DNA from: Spongiactinospora sp. TRM90649
Lineage (GTDB): Bacteria; Actinomycetota; Actinomycetes; Streptosporangiales; Streptosporangiaceae
Reading direction: 5' to 3'
Length of the DNA: 64,000 nucleotides
NCBI RefSeq assembly: GCF_029382225.1
Contig: NZ_JARLTC010000019.1
Span: forward strand, 152,156-216,155
Numbering within the stretch: the first letter of the stretch is position 1; every line of letters begins with the position of its first letter. Shown here in pieces: positions 8,033-17,860 of this stretch. The position numbers and the translations under genes were made by a program. The notes under the pieces were generated by a model. That model had not been told where the DNA came from. It did no database searches and saw nothing but the letters and a program-made list of their open reading frames with translations.

Positions 8033-9613
8033 TCACACCGGCGGCGAGTCGGGTATGTCGGCGATGTCGTCGAAAGCGGCGGCCAGCTCGGCGGGGTGGT
8101 CGCCGATCCGCTCGGCGATCTCGATCAGCACGTGCAGCACGTCGTGCCGGTCGTGCCCGAGGTCGAGCAGCCGCTGCGCGGCCTCCCAGAGCTCCGGCGG
8201 ATCGCCGTTCCACAGCCGCCTGGCGATCTCCTCGTGCCAGGCCAGGTGCTCCTGGTAGTCGGGACGGTTGCGATCGCCCATGTGGTCGATCTCCAGCAGG
8301 ATCCGCCGGTCGCCCTCGACCGCCGGGTTCAGCCGGTCCAGCAGTATGTCGCCGTGCGCGCCCTGCAGGTAGGGGAACGCGAACACCCGGCGGGCCAGCG
8401 CCGACAGGTCGCCGTCGGGCAGCAGCCGCTCCACCAGCTCACGGTCGAGGCCCAGCGAGGTGGGGTCGCGGTAGGCCTCGGCGAACCGGTTGGTGGCCTC
8501 CCAGATCGCGTCGAGCGTGGCCAGCAGCCCCGGCTCGGGCAGCCCCGTACGGCCCGCCGCGAACCGCGCCCACGCCGACAGCACGTACGGCACCGCGTCC
8601 TGCTCGGCCGGGCTCAGCATGATCTTGCGGGGCAGGTGGTCGAGCAGGAAGGTCTCGCACTTGGTGGGACTGACCCGCAGCGGGCGGCCGAAGTCGTGCT
8701 CGCAGCCGTAGTCGATGATGTGGTCGGCGCACCGCGAGGCGGCCGACGGGTCGGACAGCTGCTCGGCCGCGTCGGAGGCCAGGAACTCCGCCGCCAGCAT
8801 GGCCCGCCGCTCGCGGTTGTAGGGGGCCTCGGTGTGCAGCGGCGCCGGGCGCTTGCGGCCGGGCGGCAGCGCCTTGATCCGTGAGCGGGCGAACGCGTGG
8901 TAGGTGGCGTAGCTGTCGCTGACCGGGGGCGGGCCGTTGCGGTCGAAGCCGTCGCGGGTGGCCTTCATCGCCGACTCCAGCAGCGCCCTGGCCTGCTGCG
9001 GCGCGAGCTCCTCGAACAGCAGCATGGGGTTGCCCTCGGCCTCGGCCCTCGCCTTTTCGAGCAGGGTGTCGACCTGCGAGGAGACCCAGGCGTCGCGGGC
9101 CATGCCGCGCATGTTGTAGTCGACGACGAGGACCAGCGCGTGGCGTTCCTCGGACGCCCTGCCGTCGCGGTCGCGGTAGGCGAACGTGCAGAGCACGGTG
9201 TCCTGGTCGCCGTAGGCGTCGCGTGAGACGAAGCACCCGGTGGGCTTGACCGCGCCGACCCGCTCGGCCCAGCGCGGCCGGGCCACCCCGGACTCCATCA
9301 GCGCCAGCGCCGCGCCCTCGGACTTGGCCGCCTGGCGCGCCGTGCCCAGATAGGCCATCGCGATCAGCAGGGTCAGGCCGGCGGGGGTGCCCGCCTTGGC
9401 CGCGTAGTCGACCAGTCCCTCGCCCAGGACCTGCTCGACGTCGCCGCCCGGCAGGCGGCGGCCCCACCACGCGCCGACCATGTCGGAGACCATCAGCTCC
9501 GCGTCGAGCGGGCTGCGCACGGCCAGCAGTTCGCGGGAGGCCAGCAGCATCTCCGCGAAGACGTCGTCGGGGGGCGGGGATTCCTGAGGGGCTCGACGGT
9601 GCTTACGGATCAC
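8033..9613 (-). CDS. Hypothetical 526-aa protein
   Basis: I do not recognise the family. The protein is soluble, charged and mostly helical by composition, with no signal peptide, membrane span or clear catalytic motif. The first two thirds contain MLLASRELLAVRSPLDAELM and GEGLVDYAAKAGTPAGLTLLIAMAYLGTARQAA. The C-terminal third is rich in Trp, Glu and Leu (YQEHLAWHEEIARRLWNGDPPELWEAAQ, split by charged turns). The GTG start at 9613 has an AGGAGG site eight bases upstream. GC-skewed codon use matches its neighbours, so it is a real gene. It runs in the same direction as pxpABC but may be independent. Confidence 0.75.
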   Translation of the reverse strand: MIRKHRRAPQESPPPDDVFAEMLLASRELLAVRSPLDAELMVSDMVGAWWGRRLPGGDVEQVLGEGLVDYAAKAGTPAGLTLLIAMAYLGTARQAAKSEGAALALMESGVARPRWAERVGAVKPTGCFVSRDAYGDQDTVLCTFAYRDRDGRASEERHALVLVVDYNMRGMARDAWVSSQVDTLLEKARAEAEGNPMLLFEELAPQQARALLESAMKATRDGFDRNGPPPVSDSYATYHAFARSRIKALPPGRKRPAPLHTEAPYNRERRAMLAAEFLASDAAEQLSDPSAASRCADHIIDYGCEHDFGRPLRVSPTKCETFLLDHLPRKIMLSPAEQDAVPYVLSAWARFAAGRTGLPEPGLLATLDAIWEATNRFAEAYRDPTSLGLDRELVERLLPDGDLSALARRVFAFPYLQGAHGDILLDRLNPAVEGDRRILLEIDHMGDRNRPDYQEHLAWHEEIARRLWNGDPPELWEAAQRLLDLGHDRHDVLHVLIEIAERIGDHPAELAAAFDDIADIPDSPPV

Positions 9614-9825
9614 GCAACCTCCTGGGGCGCCCACCCGAGCCGGATGCCGCCGCGGGCGATGGCTCGCTCGTTCACGCACCCTCCTGTGTCGGCCGGGCGA
9701 GCCCAAGGCTGCCGTACTGGGCGGAGACGCTCGCCGGCGGCCGTGTTCCCGGCCTCGCTAACGGCTCAACCCTCTCGCGTTCCCGGGCGGAACAGTGCGA
9801 AGAACGCGGCCCGGTAACCCCTATG

Positions 9826-10077
9826 TTACCGACGAATGCGGGGGCGCGGCGCGGAGTTCACAAGGGCGAGCAGGTGTTCCCGGGCCACTCGCTCCACGAT
9901 GTCCGCCGTCGCGCCGATCCCGAGATGCCGGGCGCGCGCCCACGTGTCGGCGACACAGCGCTCCACGGATTCGGCGGGTACCTGGCGGAACTCGGCGGTG
10001 AGACGTGCGCTGACCGGGTCGGCGGAAGCGGGGCCGCGCTTGGGGCCGAAGGACGCTCGGGCGACGAGATCGTGCAT
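9826..10077 (-). CDS. Small helical protein (three-helix bundle dimerisation type)
   Basis: 83-aa protein. After a basic N-terminus it has RLTAEFRQVPAESVERCVAD and then TADIVERVAREHLLALVNS, the pattern of the short three-helix-bundle dimerisation proteins of actinobacteria that contain VExxVxxxxxR and VExxAREHL. Function unknown. The ATG start at 10077 has only a weak ribosome-binding site. It is divergent from the HhH-GPD gene, with 100 bases between them. Conflicting frames through the same DNA have no such pattern. Confidence 0.55.
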   Translation of the reverse strand: MHDLVARASFGPKRGPASADPVSARLTAEFRQVPAESVERCVADTWARARHLGIGATADIVERVAREHLLALVNSAPRPRIRR

Positions 10078-10177
10078 CGGAATGGGTGATTCCTTGCTTC
10101 ATAGGACCGGCGCTCCCATTCCATATGTTCTCTCGTCTGTGTCAACCCCCCGGCGGCCGACATGCGAAGCTGGTGCC

Positions 10178-10747
10178 ATGCGCATACAGCTCGCCCAGCG
10201 GGCCGAGGCCGACGAGCTGCTCGGCCGCAACCCGTTCGCCCTCTTGACCGGAATGCTGCTCGATCAGCAAGTCGCCATGGAATGGGCGTTCACCGGGCCC
10301 TACACCATCGCCGAGCGGCTCGGCGGCGACCTCACCCCCGAGGAGATCGTCTCCCGAGACCCCGAGGAGTTCGCCGCGCTGCTCGCGGCCAAGCCCGCCG
10401 TGCACCGCTACCCCTCGTCGATGGCCAAGCGCGTGCAGCAGCTCGCCGCCTACCTGGTCGAGCACTACGACGGCGACGCCGAGGCGCTGTGGCGCGACGT
10501 CTCCGAGGGCAAGGAGGTGCTGCGCCGGCTGAACGCGCTGCCGGGGTTCGGCAAGCAGAAGGCGCAGATCTTCCTCGCCCTGCTCGGCAAGCAGCTCGGG
10601 GTGCGGCCCGAGGGGTGGCGCGAGGCGGCGGGGGCGTACGGCGAGGAGGGCTCGCTCCGCTCGGTGGCCGACGTCGTGGACGACGACACCCTGGGGAAGG
10701 TGCGCGCCGCCAAGCAGGCGGCCAAGCAGGCCGCCAAGTCGGGCTGA
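10178..10747 (+). CDS. HhH-GPD family base-excision repair-like protein
   Basis: 189-aa member of the uncharacterised actinobacterial HhH-GPD family. Helices at residues 20-60 (PFALLTGMLLDQQVAMEWAF) match the glycosylase core, and LNALPGFGKQKAQIFLALLG is the helix-hairpin-helix. The segment that should carry the catalytic aspartate (LGVRPEGWREAAGAYG) has no obvious Asp, so activity is uncertain. The C-terminus is a lysine/alanine tail (AAKQAAKQAAK). The open frame extends upstream to 9836 without a good start. ATG 10178 fits the family start MRIQLAQ. The stop codon falls inside a 10-bp tandem repeat. Confidence 0.85.
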   Translation: MRIQLAQRAEADELLGRNPFALLTGMLLDQQVAMEWAFTGPYTIAERLGGDLTPEEIVSRDPEEFAALLAAKPAVHRYPSSMAKRVQQLAAYLVEHYDGDAEALWRDVSEGKEVLRRLNALPGFGKQKAQIFLALLGKQLGVRPEGWREAAGAYGEEGSLRSVADVVDDDTLGKVRAAKQAAKQAAKSG

Positions 10748-10778
10748 AGCCCGCTGAAGCCCGCTGAAGCCCGCTGAA
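10744..10778. repeat. Tandem 10-bp repeat carrying stop codons in all frames
   Basis: Three perfect copies of CTGAAGCCCG (10744-10773) plus a partial fourth (CTGAA). Each copy brings a TGA. Because the period is 10, the stops fall in all three forward frames. It begins within the last codons of the HhH-GPD gene. Confidence 0.9.
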
Positions 10779-11052
10779 CAGCGTGCTGAACTGCGCACCG
10801 ACCGGTCCTGGGCAGGCCGGACGCGGCGGGCCGATGAACCGGGGGCCGGGCCGAGTAGCTTGATCCTGCTGCGCGGCGCGCGGCGGATTTGGCAGGATGC
10901 GTTGACCGCATTGCGGCCGGGGCTTCCGTCCGCGCCTGCCCATCGCCGATGATGTACTGCAGTATCCGGTCCCCCGGAGCTGCGCAATACCGATTCTCGA
11001 GTTTGGAGATGTGCCTCGTGGGAGACCCTGGCACGCTACGGAGGTGCCGACC
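10748..11052. other. Intergenic region upstream of the PP2C phosphatase gene
   Basis: About 300 bases with no coding frame I can support. It contains the rest of the 10-bp repeat and a perfect 10-bp palindrome TACTGCAGTA at 10955-10964, about 90 bases before the start codon, which could be an operator. No clear -35/-10 pair was identified. Confidence 0.5.
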
Positions 11053-13152
11053 ATGAGTGCCGAGACCTCCGTACCCCGTCCCCGGGAGTCGGATGTGGAA
11101 GTCGTGGATCCCTCGCTGCTGACCGGCCTGATGTTCCAGACTCCCTACGCGCTGGCCTTCTTCGATCCCGCAGGCCGCTTCCTGCGGGCCAACGACGTCT
11201 TCGGCGACGTGGTCGGGGTCTCCGTCGACGACCTGGCGGGCCGTCTCCCCGGCGAGACCCTCGCCGCCGACCTGACCGCGCTGATCGAGGGCGCCGTCCG
11301 CACCGTGGTGGAGGAGGAGCGCGGCATCCACGACGGCGATCACCGGGTGCGCGTCCGCTCGGCCGACGGCGAGACCCGCCACTGGGCGCTCTCCTTCTCG
11401 CCGATCCGTGACGACGAGGAGAAGCTGCGCACGGTCGCGCTGGTCGGGGTCGACGTCACCGAGAGCAGGCAGACCGAGGAGGACCTGCGCCGCAGCGAGG
11501 AGCGGTACCGCTCGCTGGTCGAGGCGCAGTCCCAGCTCGTCTGGATCACCTCGCCCTCCGGCGCGGTGGTGGAGGACGCGCCGCGCTGGCGCGCCATCAC
11601 CGGCCAGGGGCTTGAGGAGTACCTCGCCCACGGCTGGCTGGAGGTCGTGCATCCCGACGACCGCCAGCACACCGAGGAGGCCTGGCGCGAGGCGCTGCGC
11701 GGCCGGACCATGTTCGAGTGGAACTACCGGGTCCGCACCAGGGCCAGCGGGTACCGCCACTTCGAGGTCAGGGCGGTGCCCATCATCAGGCACGGCCGGG
11801 TCGTGGAGTGGGTGGGCGCCAACACCGACGTCACGCCGCAGCGCGAGGCCGAGGAGATGCGCGGCAGGCTGACCGACCAGCTCGGCGCCGCCGCGCTGCG
11901 CACGGCCCGGCTGCAGGGCGCGACCGCGATGCTGGCCGAGGCGCTGACGGTCGAGCAGGTGGTGCAGGTCATCATCGACGTCGGCCGTACGGCGGTGGCC
12001 GCCGACAAGTCGGCCGTGGCGCTGCTCGACCCCGACCGCGCGGTGCTCAAGCTGATCAACAGCAGCGGGGTGCCCGACGTCCCCGGGTTCCCCGGCGACG
12101 AGATCCCGCTGGGCCAGTCCAGCGTCATGACCATGGCGGTGAACAGCCGCAGGCCGGTCTTCGCCGAGTCGTCCGACAGCCTGTCGGCCCAGCTCCGCGA
12201 CGCCGGGGCCGACGAGGAGACGATCGCCAGGTTCACCGGCCACGACGAGGAGCGGGCCTGGGTGGGCCTGCCGCTGCTGGCCGCCGGGCGGGCGCTCGGC
12301 GCTCTGCGCTTCTCGTTCACCCGCCCCCAGAAGATCTCCCAGGAGGACGGCGTCTTCCTGGAGGCGCTCGCCGGGCAGTGCGCCCTCGCCGTCGAGCGGG
12401 CCACGCTCTTCGAGCGTGAGCACCGCACCGCCGAGACCTTGCAGCGCAGCCTGCTCCCCGACCGCCTGCCGGTGGTGCCCGGGCTGATGCTGGCCCAGCG
12501 TTTCCGCTCGGGCAGCCGTCACGTCCAGGTCGGCGGCGACTGGTACGACGCCTTCGTCCTCCAGGACAGCCGGGTCGCGGCCGTGGTCGGCGACGTGATG
12601 GGCAAGGGCGTTGTCGCCGCGGCGGGAATGGGCCGCATCCGCAACGCGATGCGCGCCCTGGCGCTGACCAACCCGCCGCCCGCCGCCGTGCTCACCGGTC
12701 TCGACCGGGTCTTCGAGGCCACGGAAGACGAGGAGCAGGTCACCACGCTCGCCTACATGGTGGTCGAGCCGGGCAGCGGGGAGGGCACCCTCGCGCTGGC
12801 CGGTCACCCGCCGCCCGTGCTGGTGTCGCCGCAGGGCGTGCCGCTGCTCTGCGACGCGGAGCCCGGCACTCCGCTGGGCTGGGCGGCCAGCCGCAAGCAG
12901 TTCCGGTTCTGTGTGCCGCCGGGCCACACGGCCGTGCTCTACTCCGACGGTTTGGTGGAGAATCGCAAGCGCGGTCTCGACGCCGGACTCGCGGAGCTTT
13001 GCTCGGTTGTGCAGGAGGCCCCGCCGGAAGTAGTGGGAAGCCCGCATTTGCTGCTTGACTTCCTGGTAGATCGTATGCTGGCGGGGTACGAGCAGGATGA
13101 TGACGTTACTGTCCTGGCGATTCACGTGCCTGGTGCCACGAAGAGTGACTGA
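11053..13152 (+). CDS. PAS-PAS-GAF-PP2C (SpoIIE-type) serine phosphatase
   Basis: 699-aa soluble signalling phosphatase. Two PAS domains (about residues 18-130 and 146-262), a GAF domain (about 285-450) and a C-terminal PP2C/SpoIIE phosphatase (about 475-695) with VGGDWYDAF, AVVGDVMGKGVVAAAGM and YSDGLVENR metal-binding segments. Such proteins usually dephosphorylate anti-sigma-factor antagonists in partner-switching pathways. No kinase or antagonist gene lies next to it, so its target is unknown. The gene for the principal sigma factor follows 237 bases downstream. The start at 11053 gives MSAETSVPRP, and an upstream in-frame ATG at 11011 is possible. Confidence 0.9.
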   Translation: MSAETSVPRPRESDVEVVDPSLLTGLMFQTPYALAFFDPAGRFLRANDVFGDVVGVSVDDLAGRLPGETLAADLTALIEGAVRTVVEEERGIHDGDHRVRVRSADGETRHWALSFSPIRDDEEKLRTVALVGVDVTESRQTEEDLRRSEERYRSLVEAQSQLVWITSPSGAVVEDAPRWRAITGQGLEEYLAHGWLEVVHPDDRQHTEEAWREALRGRTMFEWNYRVRTRASGYRHFEVRAVPIIRHGRVVEWVGANTDVTPQREAEEMRGRLTDQLGAAALRTARLQGATAMLAEALTVEQVVQVIIDVGRTAVAADKSAVALLDPDRAVLKLINSSGVPDVPGFPGDEIPLGQSSVMTMAVNSRRPVFAESSDSLSAQLRDAGADEETIARFTGHDEERAWVGLPLLAAGRALGALRFSFTRPQKISQEDGVFLEALAGQCALAVERATLFEREHRTAETLQRSLLPDRLPVVPGLMLAQRFRSGSRHVQVGGDWYDAFVLQDSRVAAVVGDVMGKGVVAAAGMGRIRNAMRALALTNPPPAAVLTGLDRVFEATEDEEQVTTLAYMVVEPGSGEGTLALAGHPPPVLVSPQGVPLLCDAEPGTPLGWAASRKQFRFCVPPGHTAVLYSDGLVENRKRGLDAGLAELCSVVQEAPPEVVGSPHLLLDFLVDRMLAGYEQDDDVTVLAIHVPGATKSD

Positions 13153-13389
13153 ATGAAACAGTCATAACGGTTGCTTTCGGATATCAGTGCGCGGCTTCCG
13201 TACGCACTACTCTCTGGGTCGGCCTAGGGTGGAGGGCAACCGCCGGGAGGCGGCCGTATGGAGTGCGGTGTCGTGTCACAATGCTGGGCAGGTCCGTCGC
13301 GGTCCGTACGGCCAGCACAACATGAAGGCATCTGCCCCTAGCGGGCAACTTGGGTCCATTGTCGCCACGCGTTCGTTCGAGAGGTGTTC

Positions 13390-15153
<1,764 letters not shown>

Positions 15154-15165
15154 CCTGCTCCACCA

Positions 15166-15200
15166 CGATCACCGGGTGTCCAGCCGACACCCGGTGATCG
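15166..15200 (+). terminator. Rho-independent-type hairpin after the sigma factor gene
   Basis: Perfect 15-bp stem CGATCACCGGGTGTC / GACACCCGGTGATCG with a 5-base loop, 13 bases after the stop codon. No T-tract follows, as is common in high-GC actinobacteria. Confidence 0.85.
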
Positions 15201-16136
15201 CCATGCCCAGCCAAAGCCCTCGGCCCCCGGGTGCCGGTGCCCCCGCCGTACGCCGGCCCCTCCCCGCCCGCACCCGGCCGCCACCTCCCATCCCAAAGCC
15301 ATCCCCGGCCAAGCCAAGCAACGAGCCACCGCGCCCCCAACCGCCCTCACCCGCTCGGTCCACCCACGGGCCGCACCGCCGCGCAGCCGTCCTCGCTCCG
15401 CTCGGGTGCGGAGAGCCGCTTCGCGCGCAATCGTCCTCGCTCCGCTCGGTCGTCTGCTCCCAGTCGGGCTGCGCCCGACGCTCGTGCCGCTCCTCGGTCG
15501 CCTGTGTATCGAAACTGAGAAACGCTTGGACGAACCCGACAGGCCGCGTCGCGTCCGACGGCGCCACCAGAGGGCTTCTCCCGCCCGCTCACCGGAGCGA
15601 AACCGTCGAACTGCGTTAGAACGCGTCTCTCACACCGCCTGGTGACCCCCTGAAGACCGAACCCCGCTCCGCAGGACGCCGCATTCCTCACGTCGGTCGC
15701 TTCCCGCAACGCAAAGTGGTGGAAATCGGCCCGACGGATGCCGCCGACCCGCACTTACGCCGCTGCCATCGGAAACGTTCACCGTCGAGGGCACAGCGGC
15801 GACAGGCAGCACGCTTGCACGGATCACGGCGCTCATCTCAGGGCGCCGCCCTCACTAGAGCCACCGTTCCCTCGACGTGTGGACGCAACCGCCGTGGAGC
15901 GGGCGCGGTTCATGCCGTTGAGCCCATGCGACCGCCGTTCGACTACAGGGCGGTTCTTGGTGAGGCGGTCGCCCTGGACGCGGCTCGCTCCGGCTGATGC
16001 GTGGACCTGCGGTGACACCGGTCCGTCGGTTGAAGGCGGGAGGGACGGAGGCACCCGCAGGTGCGAGGCCGCGCGCTGGATGTGGGCACGGCGGCTCGAA
16101 GGGGCGGTCACCATCCCTGCGGGGCGCAGGGTGCTC
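15201..16136. other. Gene-free stretch of about 940 bases
   Basis: No frame here shows a recognisable protein, a good start site or normal codon use on either strand. The frames that stay open are Arg/Pro/Ser-rich shadows. The region holds an 18-bp direct repeat (15388-15405 and 15432-15449). It may be a decayed gene or insertion remnant, or hold an untranslated RNA. Nothing more can be supported. Confidence 0.6.
15388..15449. repeat. 18-bp direct repeat in the gene-free stretch
   Basis: CGTCCTCGCTCCGCTCGG occurs at 15388-15405 and again at 15432-15449, 44 bases apart, with related partial copies nearby (GCTCCTCGGTCG at 15490). No coding frame runs convincingly through both. Confidence 0.8.
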
Positions 16137-16319
16137 CTAGACGTGTTCGGCGGCTTCCCAGTCGGCGCAGGGTTGGAGGGAGTGGTGACGGTAGATGACC
16201 CCCAGGGGTTGGGGGAGGGTGCGGGCGCCGATGACGTCGCCGCCGGGGCCGCAGGCGCAGTCGGCGCTGCGCTCGTGGTCGATCACATCACCAAGGGGAC
16301 GTATATGGATAACCTTCAT
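16137..16319 (-). CDS. Small hypothetical protein with CxCGP motif
   Basis: 60-aa protein starting MKVIHIRPLGDVIDHERS, with a Cys-x-Cys-Gly-Pro motif at residues 21-25 and VIYRHHSLQPC near the end. This is the layout of small actinobacterial proteins (DHE...C.CGP...HHSLDG) often found near regulatory or mobile genes; function unknown. ATG 16319 was chosen because AAGGG lies five bases upstream. A GTG at 16325 is in frame. It is divergent from the GNAT gene. Confidence 0.7.
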   Translation of the reverse strand: MKVIHIRPLGDVIDHERSADCACGPGGDVIGARTLPQPLGVIYRHHSLQPCADWEAAEHV

Positions 16320-16333
16320 AATCACCCTTAACG

Positions 16334-16364
16334 CTCAACATGTCTTGACAAATGTACCGTTGAG
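16334..16364. promoter_or_regulatory. Inverted repeat upstream of the small CxCGP gene
   Basis: CTCAAC at 16334-16339 and GTTGAG at 16359-16364 form 6-bp arms around a TGTCTTGACAAATG centre that includes a TTGACA at 16345-16350. It lies in the divergent region 15-45 bases before the small gene and could be an operator. The evidence is the symmetry only. Confidence 0.35.
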
Positions 16365-16600
16365 ACTCCGATGGGTGAGCAGAGTGTCACGAGTGGTCGC
16401 CTGTTTCGTATGGTGTGTAAGGCGACGGGGCGGATCGCGGGCGGTGATGCGCGCGGGAGGCCGGGAGGGGTCGTAGACTCCCTCAATGATCTCACCCCCG
16501 GTTCATCGCCGGGGAACCCCGTTGTCGCCATGGCGTCTCCGTGGCGGGTAATCGATCCGGTGGTCGAGATCGGCGTTCAACCCCTCTGGAAGGGACGCTC

Positions 16601-17383
16601 ATGGTCGACGCGAAACTGCCCCCGGCGCGGGCGCCGGGGTCCGGCGGGGTGTTCGACCTGCTCGTGGACCGGTTGGTGGATCGGGCGTGGCCCGCGCCGT
16701 ACCGGGTGGAGGCCGAAGGCTGGGTGTATCGGCACGCGGGCGGGGTGAGCAAACGGGCCAATTCCGTGCTTCCGCTCGGAGAGGCCGGCGACCTGGGCGG
16801 CGCGGTGGATCGCGCCGAGCGGTTCTACGGGTCGCTGGGGCTGCCCTGCGCGTTCTGGATCGGCCCGGGTGTCACGCCTGGACTCGATCGCGAGCTGGAC
16901 ACGCGAGGATATCGGGTGGTCGATCCGATGCTCGCGATGGCGACCACGCTGGGCCCGTCGGCGAGCACGCCCGAGGGGGTGACGCTGGAGGAGAGCCTGA
17001 CCGGCCGGTGGCTGGACGCCTGGTGGCGACTCTACGCTCCGGACGCCACGGACGGCGGTGGCCGTGACGCCATGGCGGCGCGCATCCTCAGTGGAGCCGA
17101 GGCCGTCTACGCGTCGGCCGCCGCCTCGAACGGTGAGACGGTCGCGGTAGGGCGCGGCGTCGTGCAGGGAGAGTGGCTGGGGATCTACTGCATGGCCGTG
17201 GAGCCGCGGGCGCGACGCGCCGGCCGTGCTCGCGGCATACTGAGCGCCCTGCTCTCACATGGAGGACAACAGGGCGCTGAAGGGGCATATTTGGTGGTCA
17301 CGGAGTCCAACACCGCGGCCCGGGCGCTGTACGAGCGCGCCGGATTCGCGGAGTCGGCCCGGCGTCATTACCGGGTTCGATGA
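16601..17383 (+). CDS. GNAT family N-acetyltransferase
   Basis: 260-aa protein. The C-terminal half is a GNAT domain with the acetyl-CoA loop VEPRARRAGRARGILSALL (about residues 203-221) and TESNTAARALYERAGFAE (about 236-253). The N-terminal half (LVDRLVDRAWPAPYRVEAEGWVYR) resembles the second, degenerate GNAT-like half seen in two-domain acetyltransferases. The substrate is unknown. ATG 16601 has GGAAGGGA upstream. Its stop is three bases from the convergent DUF7455 gene. Confidence 0.88.
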   Translation: MVDAKLPPARAPGSGGVFDLLVDRLVDRAWPAPYRVEAEGWVYRHAGGVSKRANSVLPLGEAGDLGGAVDRAERFYGSLGLPCAFWIGPGVTPGLDRELDTRGYRVVDPMLAMATTLGPSASTPEGVTLEESLTGRWLDAWWRLYAPDATDGGGRDAMAARILSGAEAVYASAAASNGETVAVGRGVVQGEWLGIYCMAVEPRARRAGRARGILSALLSHGGQQGAEGAYLVVTESNTAARALYERAGFAESARRHYRVR

Positions 17384-17386
17384 CAC

Positions 17387-17617
17387 TTATCTTTCGTTGT
17401 CGCGTGCGATCGAAGGGGTTTCGCTCAGCCGTGCGGACTCGTCCTGGATGTCGGCGCCCTTGTCGCGCAACGCAGCCACGTGCTGACGCCCATGGTGGGC
17501 GCAGAACAGCAGCTCCCCACCCACGGGCAGGGTCGCGCGAATGTAGGCCTGGGCGCCGCAGCGGTCACAGCGGTCGAGGGCCGTCAGCGGCTTGGTGGGG
17601 GCGAGAGCTCCAGTCAC
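17387..17617 (-). CDS. DUF7455 small zinc-binding-type protein
   Basis: 76-aa actinobacterial protein with a likely zinc site: Cys-x2-Cys in LDRCDRCGAQAYIRA and Cys-x-His-His in LLFCAHHGRQH. This family is often found beside the principal sigma factor and topoisomerase IV genes, as here. Function unknown. GTG start at 17617 with GAAAGG upstream. It is divergent from parE, with 243 bases between them. Confidence 0.85.
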   Translation of the reverse strand: MTGALAPTKPLTALDRCDRCGAQAYIRATLPVGGELLFCAHHGRQHVAALRDKGADIQDESARLSETPSIARDNER

Positions 17618-17860
17618 GTATCGCCTTTCGGGTCATCCCCGCCTGGACGAGGATCTGGCGTCAGTCACTTGGGACAACATCTAACCGGACCTGGACGTTC
17701 CCAATCACCCCCCGGCTACGCCGAGAGCGGAATGTGCCGGAAAGTGACGGGGATCACTCCACAGGTAACGTCAATCCTCTCCTAATGGCAAGCTTGTACG
17801 CGCACGATCGGGAAGAACGGTAAGCTACGCACACATGTTCGATGCAGAGTGGGAGTCGGT

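Noticed and set aside
10465..13125. 886-codon minus-strand frame opposite the PP2C phosphatase
   Set aside because: Low-complexity antisense shadow of a clear PAS-GAF-PP2C gene.
15166..15200. Riboswitch or structured leader
   Set aside because: The structure follows a stop codon and has a simple perfect stem, so it is best read as a terminator.
15738..16331. 197-codon plus-strand frame in the gene-free stretch
   Set aside because: Irregular composition, no ribosome-binding site, and its second half is antisense to the small CxCGP gene.
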